Shown: positions 25,364-37,375 of the stretch, piece after piece
Position numbering within the stretch: the stretch's first letter is position 1
How the letters are laid out: every line of letters begins with the position of its first letter
Translations under genes and position numbers: made by a program
The notes under the pieces: model-generated
Told to the model about the DNA's origin: nothing
What the model saw: only the letters and a program-made list of their open reading frames with translations
The model's database searches: none
Origin: Archegozetes longisetosus
Lineage: Eukaryota > Arthropoda > Arachnida > Sarcoptiformes > Trhypochthoniidae
DNA length: 64,000 nucleotides
Assembly: GCA_018873245.2 (NCBI GenBank)
Contig: JAEMBT020000008.1
Location: 5,450,001 to 5,514,000 of the forward strand
Direction of reading: 5' to 3'

Positions 25364-25406
25364 ATTGTGAGATCAAATACAGTTTTCAAAGATTTGATCT
25401 CACAAT
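25364..25406. repeat. 15-bp perfect inverted repeat (hairpin)
   Basis: ATTGTGAGATCAAAT and its exact complement, separated by 13 bases. It lies in non-coding DNA between copy B and the LTR-like sequence. Function unknown. Confidence 0.7.
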
Positions 25407-25543
25407 GACCTATATTTGGGAAAATAAATAGAACATAATGAGTTCTTAGAAGATAATCCTTAATTGTGGGTCAGTCGCGATGATGACCCCAATAATGGAT
25501 GAAAAGGGTCAAAAATAGGGCAATAGGGCAATTATCAAGTACG

Positions 25544-25817
25544 TGTTGGTCAGTTAGTGACCAACATTGATACTTATGGGAAATTCCATTGATTTTTTTA
25601 AACAACTTCTGTCCGTATATAAGGAGTGACAAAATAGTCACTCTTCACTTCCCGAACAATCGTGAAAGTTGTCTCTTAACATTGTTCTCTACTTATAAGT
25701 GCTAATCTCTGTATATAAACTTTTTTTTGTTTTAAATAAAATTACTAATACCTAAAAAGTGGTTTAGTTTATTTCAACGAATACAAGAAGACTTCTAAAC
25801 AAAATTTGGTATCACAA
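25544..25817 (+). mobile_element. LTR-retrotransposon remnant: one LTR plus primer-binding-like site
   Basis: 258 bp from TGTTGGTCAG to TCTAAACA, with TG...CA ends, a TATATAAGG box at 25,617 and AATAAA at 25,735 in the right order. Six bases past the CA end is TGGTATCACAA, which starts TGG as primer-binding sites do. The first 23 bases form a 9-bp stem with a 5-base loop. No gag or pol follows; a kinase fragment begins within 50 bases. Truncated 5' LTR is my reading; no second LTR was seen. Confidence 0.5.
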
Positions 25818-25854
25818 TATTATAATTAAAAATTTTATCCCATTAAGAAAATTC

Positions 25855-26146
25855 CAATAGTGAAAAAAGAAATAGAGACTCCGAATTCTGAATCAAGTGG
25901 CAAATATGTGAAGAGAGAGATAGACATTTTAAGAAAGTTGAAAAGTGACTTGGTTGTGAAAATAGAATCGATCTGGATTGAAGACAACTATTATGAGTCG
26001 AAGGGATATGAAGCGTATAGAATTGACACAAACATCAGCTCAATTCATAAAGTATTAGATCGAAACAACAAATTTTTTATTCACATTCAAATGGAATTGT
26101 GTTTGTTTACATTGAAGGATGCAATAAAGAAATTGAGTGAAGAAGC
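25855..26146 (+). pseudogene. RCC1-kinase family: kinase N-lobe fragment
   Basis: Open frame coding KREIDILRKLKSDLVVKIES, then IWIEDNYYESKGYEAY and HIQMELCLFTLKDAIKKLSE. This is the beta3-to-beta5 part of the family kinase and closest to copy D (30,9xx). There is no RCC1 part before it and no catalytic loop after it. The left side is the LTR remnant; the right side is satellite-like block 3. A rearrangement scar, not a gene. Confidence 0.8.
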
Positions 26147-26820
26147 TTGAGGGAATGGAGACCATTTCAGATAGTAGCACATAGGCGCCATGTGTGAAGC
26201 CTGATATGCGATCCATTTTCTCTATACTGAAGGAAGCTCATTGAAGGGATTGAGCTGTGGCCGGAGTAGAGACCTCTAGCTGAGTAAAGTCCGAGAGAGC
26301 AAAAAGTAAGATTGGGTGTGGTTCAGATCCTGAGTGTCAATACTGAATCTACTTTTAAGTTTAATGTAAGTAAAGGGTCTGAGTGCGATAGAGGTCTGTA
26401 GCTAAAAAGATACTAAGAGTGGCGAAGCAAGTATGTTACATGTTCTTATGTGTAGGAGCTGAAGGCTGTGGGAATGAAAGGAGAGACTGCCTGAGGGAAT
26501 GGATTCCATTTCAGATAGTAACAATATCGGCGCCATGCGCGAAGCCTGATTTGCGATCTGTTTCCTCGATATTGGCGAAAGTGAGAGTAGAGGCCTCAGG
26601 TAAGCAGAAGTCAACAGATTGAGATGGTCTGTTGAGGGAATGATCAGAACTGTTTCAATCTGGAGAGCAAAGTTGGCCTTCTCAACTTTTGTAACTTGAA
26701 CATGAAAAGTTGGAGAGCATTAAAGTGTGGACTGGATAGTGGGAGTAGATTCCCAAACTTGGAAGACTTTAGAATTGGAGGACAAGTGCAAAAGTTGAGT
26801 AGGTCAGCGTGGAAGGTCAA
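26147..26820 (+). repeat. Satellite-like repeat block 3
   Basis: Same units as blocks 1 and 2 (GAGGGAATGGAGACCATTTC, TAGGCGCCATGTG, GTAGAGGCCTCAGG). It again ends in the segment GGACAAGTGCAAAAGTTGAG that precedes an RCC1-kinase start, here copy C. Confidence 0.75.
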
Positions 26821-26960
26821 ATGAAAGGTTGATTCAATGGAGATTTTTCAAAATAAACACAGCCAGCAACTTTGACGTTAGACACAGAGATAAGATAATT
26901 TTCTTTGAGTGCGATAAAATTTTTCGTTTCCATGAGACAAAATTTTGTGCAATCGCTAAA

Positions 26961-29127
26961 ATGGACGAAATCGACAAATACGAAATTTTCAAACAGTTGA
27001 AATTGAATCAAGATTTCGTCGAAAAAATCAAACATTTTCATATTTTTAAAGATTGGCAAGAAAAAATACATTTAATAATCGTCACAAATGACGACTAAAC
27101 TTTAGTCGTAATAGTTTTGGAGTTTTAGGTTTTGGTCATTAGAATGAAGTAAAAAATTTGGTTCTAAAAGAAAACTTGAGCAACAAACAAATCGTCGATT
27201 TCAAGAATGGTTGGCGTCATGCAATCGCGCGCACTATTGATGGAAAAGTTTATTGTTGGGGTGAGAATTATCGCGGAGCGTTAGGGAATGGAGGATATGA
27301 TCGCAAGATATATAAACCAGAATTGAATCAATATATGAGTGATAAAAATGTTGTAGATATTTGTTGTGGTTCTCAGCATTCACTTGTTTTGACAATTGAC
27401 GGTCAAGTTTATGCGTGGGGTTGGAATTATATTGGACAGATTGGAATGGAATTAATGATGATGCTGTGTCGATTCCATATCATGTGAATAAAATCAATGG
27501 AGAGAAAGTTAAAGCGATTGCATGTGGTTTATGGCATTCAATGGCTTTAACAAAGAAGGGAAATGTTTTCAGTTGGGGTTCGAATAATTGTGGACAACTG
27601 GGTTTCACAAAGTTGGAAGATGACTCAAGAAATGCACCGAAACTTGTCGAAATTGATGAAGCTTTTGAGAAAATAAGTTGTAGTCGACATCACAGTTTAT
27701 TGTTATCGCGTGAAGACGATATTTATGTGTTCGGTTGGAATAAATACGGACAACTCAGAGATGAAACAATCAAAGAGCAAAGTAAAACTCCGTTGAAATT
27801 GAAGAGTGAAAATAAATTCATCGACATCACGTCACATTGGGATTACCACATTTCAATGGCTTTGTAGAAAGAAGGAGTTGTTTTCATTTGGGGTCAATGT
27901 GGAGAAGTGATAAAAACTCCGACTGAGACGCAATTCAAGTTTCGATGAGGTTTTGTCTCGTTATTTTCAAGTGACATACAAAACTGTAGTTATTAACAAT
28001 ATTGCAGAAGAATGCATGGAATATATGGAGTACTCTGAAAATAGGAGGTATAGTGAAGAGTTCATTGAGCACAAATTTATTGCTTCTGGCAGTTACGGTG
28101 TTGTCTACGAAACAAAGAACAGGAGAGATAATCAATTTTATGCTATTAAGAAAATTCCAATCAGGGAACCGCTTACAGAAAAAGTGATAAAAGAAATAGA
28201 AATTTTGTCTAAATTGAAAAGCAATTTTGTTGTGAATTTGGAATCTTTCTGGACTGAAAATAATTATATCCAAACTGATGGTTATAACCAGCATAAAAAT
28301 ATTAGTTCAGGTCATGTTGTTTTCGATCCTCACAATCCTCTTCTACTACACATTCAAATGGAATTGTGTTCCAAAACATTAAAGGAAGGAATGATTAAAC
28401 TGAATTCAGAATTGAATCAAAAACAAAACGAAGTGATGAGCCCTTTGGGTTATTATCTCACGTAAACTATTTATCGAGATCTTGGAAGCAGTTGATTTCC
28501 TACACTGTCAAAATCCTCAAATAATTCACAGAGACTTAAAACCAACAAACATTCTTATGATTCAGCAGAAAAATAAAAAATTCATAAATTTAGCCGATTT
28601 TGGTTTAGCGACAATTCATGAATTCGATGAACAATCGCATACCAAATATAAGGGAACAGAAAATATAGGGCACCTGAAGTGTCAATAACTGGTAAATATG
28701 ACACAAAAGCAGACATTTATAGTTTGGGAGTCACAAGAGGAGAACTATTCAACATTGACATCGATAACGAGTAAAACTAATCTAGATTTGACTTAGGTTA
28801 ATGAAGCCTTTGCTAAAAGCCTTGACTACTCAAATTTTGATTTTAACTCTGGTTTATAAAATTATTTTAATAAATCTAATTTTAATTTTCAGATGAATCG
28901 GAGAAAATTCTAACTTAGAGGAAAAATATTCAAATCTGATTGAATTGATTGCGAATATGAGATTACCCCAGAAAAATAAACGACCGATTTGTCAAAAAAT
29001 TCTTAATGAAAGAAATTCGTGGGCTTTGAGCTTGAATGAGAGCAGACTGAACCCGCTAGACGTTAAGAGAATTGTCACATTTATTTCTGTGACGAGGGAT
29101 CATCTATACACGAAAGACCCGATCTAA
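26961..29127 (+). pseudogene. RCC1-kinase copy C, full length but frameshifted
   Basis: ATG with MDEIDKYEIFKQLKLNQDFV. A deletion and TAA at about 27,096 break the first blade. Frame breaks follow at about 27,440 (in a blade), at a TAG near 27,865 and at about 27,945. The kinase begins in another frame with FIASGSYGVVYETKN and AIKKIPI and stops at about 28,463. It resumes at 28,482 with IIHRDLKPTNIL and LADFGLATI, and the APE segment is out of frame. A GT-AG intron (28,771 to about 28,892) matches the last intron of copy B. The family order is intact, but five or more breaks make expression as one protein unlikely. The kinase has an insert between beta4 and beta5, as eIF2-alpha kinases do. 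Confidence 0.85.
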
Positions 29128-30066
29128 ATGTTTTTTGTAGAGTCTTTCATGTGTGTATGTGTTTGTCCAAGTTGTACGAATTGGAATCGGGGAGCCTCAA
29201 TGTAAGATCCCAATCCGTAGTTACTTATAATTCTATCAGAGAGTCTAATAGGACTCGATAGAATGTGCTTTAGTAGAGAATTAAGTTACAACTTACTTTT
29301 AATAGAAATCTTCTTTAATACAAATATATATATATAACGATACAATAATAGTTATTAACTATTACTTTTCTTACATACCATACAGTACTAAGTAAGAGAG
29401 ATTTCTTACATACTTTACAGTACGAAATAAGAAATAAGACTGTTCTTAATAAGAAATCACCTCTGCTTTTATACTATTTTTGATGTTCTAAACTTACTAT
29501 ATTTAGCTCAATGGAAAAAATTATTCTTACATCAAAATACTTGTAATTTAGGTAAACAATACATAGTCAATTGGAAATTTACCTGTACTGTAACTAAAAA
29601 CTTAGGACACCTAAAAGATGTAACTACAGTTTCTACAATTACTTTATTTTTATCTTATTAAAAATAGATTAATATCTTATTCTTAAAACGAAGAAAACAA
29701 ACTGAATAAACATAAAAACTAAATAATATTTTTCTATTTCACAATATTTTGTAAAAAGTATTGATATGATGTGTCCAAAGTTAATACAATTCTTTAATAG
29801 TTTCTAATTAAAAAGTTCAATAACAAATGACAGCTTATTTTGTCTCAAATTTCATAATTAACTGATACACATTCTCATAAAATCGTATGCATTAGAAGTG
29901 GAGGTTTTTGTAAAACGTTGAAAAAGATTTATGAAATCAGCCTTTGTATTTTTCTATCTAGTTTATAGTTTACTCTCTATTTTTGAATTTAACCGGTTTG
30001 TTTCAATTATAATTACATAAGTATTTGTTGAATTTGTTTTAATGCTCATCTTAAGCTTAAACGATT
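29128..30066 (-). other. Spacer with LTR-like control sequences
   Basis: On the minus strand a TATAAAAGCAG box (about 29,466) precedes a possible ATTAAAG polyadenylation signal (about 29,310). Upstream there are two tandem 35-bp units containing TTTCTTACATAC and ACAGTAC (29,367-29,437). This spacing looks like a retrotransposon LTR, but I cannot define TG/CA ends or a matching partner. The rest is AT-rich and empty. Confidence 0.3.
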
Positions 30067-30132
30067 ATGCACTCATTAAACAATCGTGACTTTTATAAAA
30101 CTGATTCGAAAATCTATAATGTGTTTCATAAA

Positions 30133-31881
30133 ATGGACGAAATCAACAAATACAAAATTTTCAAACAGTTGAAATTGAATCAAGATTTCGTCGAAAAAAT
30201 CAAACTTTTTTATGTTTTTGAAGATTGTTGGAATAAAATCAACTTAATCATTGTCACAAATGATGACGAAACTTTATATTTTTGGTGCTAATTATTCTGG
30301 AGTTTTAGGTTTTTGTCATTCGAATGAAGTGAAAAATTTGACTCTTTTAATGCTTTCGGAGTGTTAGGGAATGGAAGAAATAATCGCAAAACATCTAAAC
30401 CAGAATTGAATCAATATTTAAGTGATAAAAATATTGTCAATATTTGTTGTGGTTCTTTGCATTCACTTGTTTTGATAATCGATGGTCAAGTTTATGCGTG
30501 GGGTAATAATTATAGACAGATTGGGAATGGAAAAGATGGATGTCGTGAATTTGTGTCGATTCCATATCATGTGAATGAATTCAATGGCGAGAAAGTTAAA
30601 GCGATTTCATGCGGTCGAGATCATTCAATGGCTTTGACAGAGAAGGACAATGTTTTCAGTTGGGGTAGAAATGAATTCGGACAACTCGGCTTCAAAAAGT
30701 TGAAAGAAAATGACTCAAGACATGCACCGAAACTTATCGGAATTGATGAAGTTTTTGAGAAAATAAGTTGTGGTCTTGGACACAGTTTATTGTTATCGCA
30801 TGATGGCGACATTTATGTGTTCGGTTTGAATGAATATGGACAACTCGGAGTGAAACGTAATTTATGGTCAAGGATTCAACAAGACCAAAGTGATTGGTTC
30901 TGGAGGTTTTGGCGTTGTGAATGAAGCAAGGAATAAGATAAATAACAAACTTTATGCCATTAAGAAAATTCTAATCAATTCTGAATCAGATAAATCTGTG
31001 AAAAGAGAAATAGAAATTTTAAGAAAATTGAAGAGTGATTTGGTCGTGAAAATAGAAGACATCTGGATCGAAGACAATTATTATGTATTGAATGGATATA
31101 AAACATATGAATGTGACAAAAATTTCAGTCATAAAATAAAACAAAGTCATAAAAGATTCGAACCAAACAATACTTTTTTCCTAAACGTTCAAATTGGAAT
31201 TGTGTTTATTCACTCTAAAAGACGCAATCGATAAACTGAATGCAGAATTGAACCAAAAATTATCTCAAGTCCTTTGGGTTATTATATTTCAAGTGAATTA
31301 TTCATTGAGATTCTGGAAAGTGTTGATTACTTGCATAAACAGAAAATAATTCACAGAGACTTGAAACCGTCAAACATTCTTATAACAAATGGACTGAATG
31401 GAAGATTTACTAAATTAGCTGACTTTGGTTTAGCAGTTGTTCACGATTTTGTCAGCCAATCGCATACTAAGGGTACGGGAACCGTGAAATACATGACACC
31501 AGAAATTCTGAATGGAAAATACAACTTCAAAGCAGACATTTATAGCTTAGGAGTTATTATTCAAGAAATATTTAATATTGATCTCAATAAGTATTTCGAT
31601 TTTACGATTCATAAAACCTAAATTTTTGTCTATTCTATAGGAAAATTGGAGAGAATACAGAACTAGAAGCAAAATATTCAAATTTATTTGAATGGACAGA
31701 AAAAATGACTTCAACGCGACATAAAAAACGACCGAATTGTGAACAAATCCTCAAAGAATGGAATTCTTGGGCATTGAATTTAGAAGAATTAGAAAATAAC
31801 AATGAATATCAGTCAAAAAGAATGAAATATTCTGAAGAAATCTTCCATTTATTCTTCATCGAAATGAAATCTAAATCTTAG
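30133..31881 (+). pseudogene. RCC1-kinase copy D, internally deleted and frameshifted
   Basis: Starts MDEINKYKIFKQLKLNQDFV. Frame lost at about 30,285. RCC1 blades resume at 30,361 (GQVYAWGNNYRQIGNG, GDIYVFGLNEYGQLG) and then collapse straight into the kinase glycine loop IGSGGFGVVNEARN at 30,890: the linker is deleted and the frame changes. The frame breaks again at about 31,200. From 31,274 the C-lobe is intact: YLHKQKIIHRDLKPSNIL, LADFGLAVV, GTVKYMTPEIL. A GT-AG intron (31,591-31,640) leads to the last exon, ending at 31,881. The kinase part alone is fairly preserved, but the N- and C-lobes are in different frames. Confidence 0.85.
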
Positions 31882-32164
31882 ATTTAAGTGTATTCAGTTT
31901 TTGTGCATATATTCGAAGAATTTTTGACAAAGTTTATTGAGCTGAAAATTAGATTTCCAAGCATTCAATTGGAATTAATGAAAAGTTTGAGGATTTTCGA
32001 TGCGAAAGATAAATTTTTATGCAACCAAATAAACCTCTGCCACTTAAGCGTAGCATTAAAAATAATTACAATAATGTCTAAAATTATTAACGATTATAAA
32101 GTTTTAAGTGAATTAAAATAAAATAAAGAATTTGATACTATTAATATCTTTTTATGAGCTTATT

Positions 32165-32865
32165 ATAATTATAAAAGAATTCGTTGTTACAAATGACAAC
32201 AAAACTTATGTTTTTTATGGTGATTATGGTGATTGTAATTTTAGGTTTTGGTTATCAGAATGAAGTAGAAGAATTGACTCTAAGTGAAAACTTGAGCAAC
32301 AAACAAATCATTGATTTCAAGAATGGCTGTTGTCATGCGATTGCGCGTACTATTGGCGGAAAATTTTATTGTTGAGAAGCGAATTATAGCGGAGTGTTAG
32401 GGAATGGAGGAAATTATTCTGTGATATATGAACCATAATTGAATCAATATTCAAGTGATAAAATATTGTCAACATTTGTTGTGGTTCTGAGCATTCACTT
32501 GTTTTAACAATTGACGGTCAAGTTTATGCGTGGAGTTTGAATGAAGATGGGCAGATTGGAAACGGAAAAAAATGGATGGAATAAAGATGTGTCGATTCTA
32601 TATCATGTGAATGAATTCAATGGAGAGAAAGTTAAAGCGGTTGCATGTGGTTTTGAAAATTCAATGGCCATTTGGTCAATGAACATTTGGGTATTAATGA
32701 ATTAGAAAATTATTTTTCTCAATTGTCGCTAAATGAACAGTCAATAGAAGAAAATTTTCACAAGTATTTCTTCAAAACAAAACTTTGATTTAGAAAAATA
32801 TCTAAAGTAAGTTATAGACAGTATATTGTTTCGTGTGACGAATATTAATATTTGTATAGCAGTAC
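32165..32865 (+). pseudogene. RCC1-kinase copy E: RCC1 piece joined to 3' end
   Basis: Begins inside the first blade (LGFGYQNEVEELTLSENLSN, AIARTIGGKFYC) and contains stop codons in place of Trp and other residues. At about 32,670 it jumps to the C-terminal tail found in copy B (LNEQSIEENFH) and continues through the conserved 3' untranslated sequence. The whole kinase is deleted. Confidence 0.8.
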
Positions 32866-32869
32866 TTTT

Positions 32870-35800
32870 GAGCTGTTGTAATAATAAGCATTTTCAATGT
32901 GCCATCAATTAATTAAAACTATTGTTGTCACTCATTCACGTGTGGATCCAATGACTAAAAACGATCGTCGCCTTGCGTGATAATGGTTATTGGGTTAAGT
33001 CAAAATATTTAGTATTTAGGTCGATAGAGTAATTAGTTTGACAGCCGTGACAATACCAACTATAATCAAAGGGTCGTCTGCACACAATTTAGGGCTAGTA
33101 TGAAAGCCCATTATAATCCGAATTATGTTGTGTTTACTTATCTCACACCAGTTAGACTTACGATTGAGTACATAATTCGACTGACATTTGCATATTTTGT
33201 AAGAAATTTAATTTCCACCACAATAATTGAGTCAATTACATAGTTTATCGAGTGTAAAATTACAGATTTGTGTTGTCGAGTTGAAAGCTGATCCAAGTTT
33301 GTATTTACAATTAGTATCCGAATAAATTCAGCTTTTACCAAACACTACAATCTCCATCGTTATCGTAATATTTTGGTTAATATGAGTCAACGACCTTATT
33401 ATACTAAAAGTTATACATTTACATAAGCTATTTATACAGAATTGATTAGAACCACAATCACTAGTAGAGAATAACAAGATTTTTCAACAGTTTGATTGCA
33501 ATTTCCTGATTTGGGATATATTCCAATACTAGTTCTACAATGACAAAAACCATGTTCTCCACAAATTAGGTAATTATGCCATCATTTCCCATGCATTTAT
33601 TTAGTCTATTCTTAAAGTGACAGATAAGCATAGATTATAGATCTTGTTGATCGATCAGTTTTACTCAATTTGATAAAAAAGTTAGCGCATGATTATTAAA
33701 AAGAGCGAATCAAATTTGACATCAATTTATTTATTTATGTCTCGTTAATTTTGAAATAAACTCGAGTTAGAGTGAATTCAAACTATTTTGCTGATAAACA
33801 GTTCATAACAATTGATATTAGAGTAAATGAGATTCAGAGCAGATCATCAAATGAATTCGGGATCAACACCAAAATGACAAAATTTTGGTAATTCAAATCG
33901 AGAGCGATTGTTATGTTAAACTAAACTAAATCTTCAGATAAAATGATTGATAAATACCAGACATATGAATGACAACATTGACATAAAGGCACCGATTGTC
34001 ACAATGTGTTTGACCCCTAATGGTAAGTCCAAAAAATAAGTTAATTCAAAATGATGAAAAAATAGAAAAATATATAATTTTAGAATTGATCGGTCATACA
34101 TTGTGGCTAAAAGCTATGGTAATCAAGGCTTTAGTGCATTAAGTATTGAATATGAGACTACACTCGGATGCGTTTGTGATGCATCAGCCCTCAAATTATT
34201 ACTCAACGTAGTCATTAATTAGTAATCAATTTAATCAAATCTAAAAAAGTCTTAATAATCGGAATGAATACGGGATGTAATGCATAGCAATTACTGAGTA
34301 ATCAGTTCTGATAATCAATTTGTTTGTGCTCATAGACTAAAAAACAATGTTATTTGTGTGACAGAAGCAATTTTGTGAACTAAAATCACATTTTGTGCTA
34401 AAATTTATAAACTTGATTAGAATATGAGGTCAGAATCTGGAATCCAATATGAATAAAGAGGTAGTTATGAGTATTTAGTTTTCAATTTGGATATTAGATA
34501 TCAGATTTGTATTTGACTCTGAAGTTTCAGTTTTTACTTGTTTTGAACGTAAGACATGCAAACAATAAGTAATGAGAACATTAGGAATCAAATATGGATC
34601 AAATCAATAGAATATTAGATATTTTATGGATCAAAGTTTTTCTAGAACTAACTTTGGCTGTGAAGAGAAACTATGGCTCAATCAAATTGTATTTTATGTC
34701 CATTATAGACAAATGATTACACTTTTCATTTAAAATGCACCTCAAGTGCAATTAAAGTTATGGTGAGTTTTGTTACAATTTTGTAATTTTTATTATGAAA
34801 TGCAATCCAAATATTTGACACATTTGATCCATTTGACCAACTTTTGTCTTAAGGACTTTAATAAATGTTTAACTACACAAAACATTTGAATTATTAAAAG
34901 ACGAACTGATTGAATGGTCACTTTTGCTAAAATACTTCAGTCAAATAATGAGTTTTCATATAATTTCGATGTATTTGACAACAAACTTAATTACTTGTAA
35001 TCTATTCTGGTCTCGAAAAACATTGTTTTGATCAATATCTAATTAAGAATAACTAACAGAACATTCCAGTAATAAAAGTTCATAACTTTTGTGTATTTCT
35101 TTTAAATCGATAACAGAGATAACTACAGTTCAATTTTTAAAATCTATATCTATAATGACTGATATGATTGATTAGACCATATCCAGTCGTAAATATGGGA
35201 AATTTTCGATTTTGAAGTTAGTTTATAAGCTTTTACCTGTATATCTATTACCGAAAAATGATCTGAACATCGGTATGACTTTCATTAGTTATTTTGATAG
35301 TTTGGTTCTGAATATGATTTATAAATTGAATGGAATCACAAAATTTGTACGTTATGTCGATTGACTCATTTGATTTCTCAGCCTTAAGTCAAACTGAATT
35401 ATGATTTGATTCGAGCACTTATTTGGTCGAGAACTAAGTCCACAACTTTTACTCTTAATGGCACTCAACGGATCGAACAGTCATTCAAATTGAGACGACG
35501 TCTTCTCGAGTACTGTCGTCTATTAGTACTAAAGTTAGTTTCAAATAGAGTGTCAAAACCACAAATCCTATGATTAAAGTTCGGAACTTTTAAATCATTT
35601 GAATAATTTTCAAATTGAATAAAACTAAAATCACTTATAAAGAGCTGACACAAATGTATCGATTCTTATAAGTATACTATCAAATGTTTAAAGAGCTTCG
35701 CAAACATTTTTCTCTAAGTTTAGAATTTAGTGCAATCGTTTAACACTTGATTTAAAGTGATTTCATCCATTGTTTGATTTGGTCCATTGTTTGACTCGAT

Positions 35801-36179
35801 CAATAGAACATTTTTCACATCATATTATGTTTAAAAGAATTTGATTTTATTGTGAGATTGAAAATGAATTGTAAGTGACCTGTAGTTGACATGTAGTCAA
35901 AGGAGGTGTTAAACATTCATGTATAATATAGGCTGAGGTCGAAAAATTGGTTTATTTCAGTTTCGTCTTTAGTATTATTATTTATTGCATTAAAATTGGA
36001 TTTTATTATTAGAATTTAGTTTAACAAAAGCCAAATTTATACTAAAAAAGTTGAGTGAGTCTAAAATCATTTTGAATCTTTCGATGTTTTGTATGTTCTG
36101 ATCAGTCGGTAAAACTTTTGAGTAAGTTTCAAATATTAGCGATTAATACACTTGTTTGCTCTTATTAGCGAACACATAT
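32870..36179. other. Non-coding region
   Basis: 3.3 kb of AT-rich sequence with only short random open frames. The last 200 bp (35,845-36,020) belong to a repeat also present at 38,755-38,942. Confidence 0.55.
35845..36020 (+). repeat. Dispersed repeat, copy at 35.8 kb
   Basis: Shares GTAAGTGACCTGTAGTTGAC, ATGTAGTCAAAGG and GGTTTATTTCAGTT with 38,755-38,942, at high similarity with small indels. Non-coding. Confidence 0.8.
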
Positions 36180-36188
36180 TCGATAAGT

Positions 36189-36912
36189 GGTTATACCCCG
36201 ATTGATAGACATCCACTTTATAGAAATCCACTTTGTAGACACCCACTTTATAGAAATCCACTTTATAGACATTCCACTTCATAGACATCCACTTTATAGA
36301 CATTCCACTTCATAGACATTTCATTTCATAGACACTTGGTTAGAGAGACATTTTTAAGCTATTCAAAATAATTTAAATTTATTTACATATCTGAGAAATT
36401 AAAATAATTGTATATCAATTATACTGAAAGTCAAGTGCATCGAATCTCATATCTACTAATCCGTTAATCTTGTAATTTTATGATAATTAAGATATTTAAC
36501 ACGTGTAAAATGCAAACCCATTCAACTATTTTTCAATTGAATGAAAAGTGATTTTTATTTTGAGTCTATTCAGTTCAATATATCAATTTTTTATTAGAAT
36601 ATTTCTGCATATCTATATTTGAATTTTATTAATTAGTTAGTGTTTGTATAATCTATCTGTAAACTACGTCTGAATTAAGTTTTATTGAACCAAACAAAGG
36701 GAAAAATGATCATTTTTCAAAATTAGATTCAAATAGATTGTTTAGAATTAACATCAATAATCTCCTCGATAACCAGAATTTTCATTAGCGAATAATTAGT
36801 CTATAAAATGAAATGTCTATAAAGTGGAATGTCTATAAAGTGGATTTCTATAAAGTGGGTGTCTACAAAGTGGATTTCTATAAAGTGGATGTCTATAAAC
36901 TGGGAAGACACC
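36189..36912. mobile_element. Foldback-like element with tandem-repeat arms and 9-bp target duplication
   Basis: 724 bp flanked by TCGATAAGT on both sides (36,180-36,188 and 36,913-36,921). The ends are GGTTATACCCCGATTGATAG and, inverted, GGTGTCTTCCCAGTTTATAG. Each arm holds a row of 15-16-bp units such as TAGACATCCACTTTA, about eight on the left and six on the right in opposite orientation. The middle is AT-rich and non-coding. Inverted arms of short tandem repeats plus a 9-bp duplication are the hallmarks of Drosophila Foldback elements and some Mutator-type elements. Confidence 0.8.
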
Positions 36913-37152
36913 TCGATAAGTATATATCTGTGTATAAATGCGAGTTCGGCACTATTGAAGTTTTGTGCTTAGCTTAAAAAGTGTTACAAAATTCAAAAGT
37001 AAAAGTGTTTGTAAGTCGCATTAATGTATATTTTTAATCTAAACTAAAGAATTTAATATAAAAATGAATTAATTATATGTAATTTAAAATGTCTTTATTA
37101 CTTTTTATTTATATGGTTAAAAAGTTTGAGTGCCTAATTTGTATTTATACTA

Positions 37153-37375
37153 GCGTTGTCAAACATCCCGAATTGACCCGTACAGTCAGTATAGATTAAC
37201 CTGTGAGCTCCAGCAGAAAAAAGGATCAAAATTTCTGGGAGTCAAGTTTTTAAAAGGGCATTCAATGTATATTATATAACTTTATTACTAGACATTTGGA
37301 CACTTGTCTTTTGCTGCAACTCGGAGGTTAATTTATACTGACTGTACCGATCAATTCCGGGACGTTTGGCAACGC
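37153..37375. mobile_element. 223-bp MITE with 65-bp inverted repeats
   Basis: Left end GCGTTGTCAAACATCCCG; right end inverted GCGTTGCCAAACGTCCCG. The arms also share TACAGTCAGTATA. TA lies on both sides, fitting Tc1/mariner (or a TWA site of PIF/Harbinger type). Non-coding. Confidence 0.75.

Noticed and set aside
36200-36360. CRISPR-like array of short repeats
   Set aside because: Units are contiguous, without unique spacers, and mirrored at the other end; a eukaryotic Foldback-type arm.
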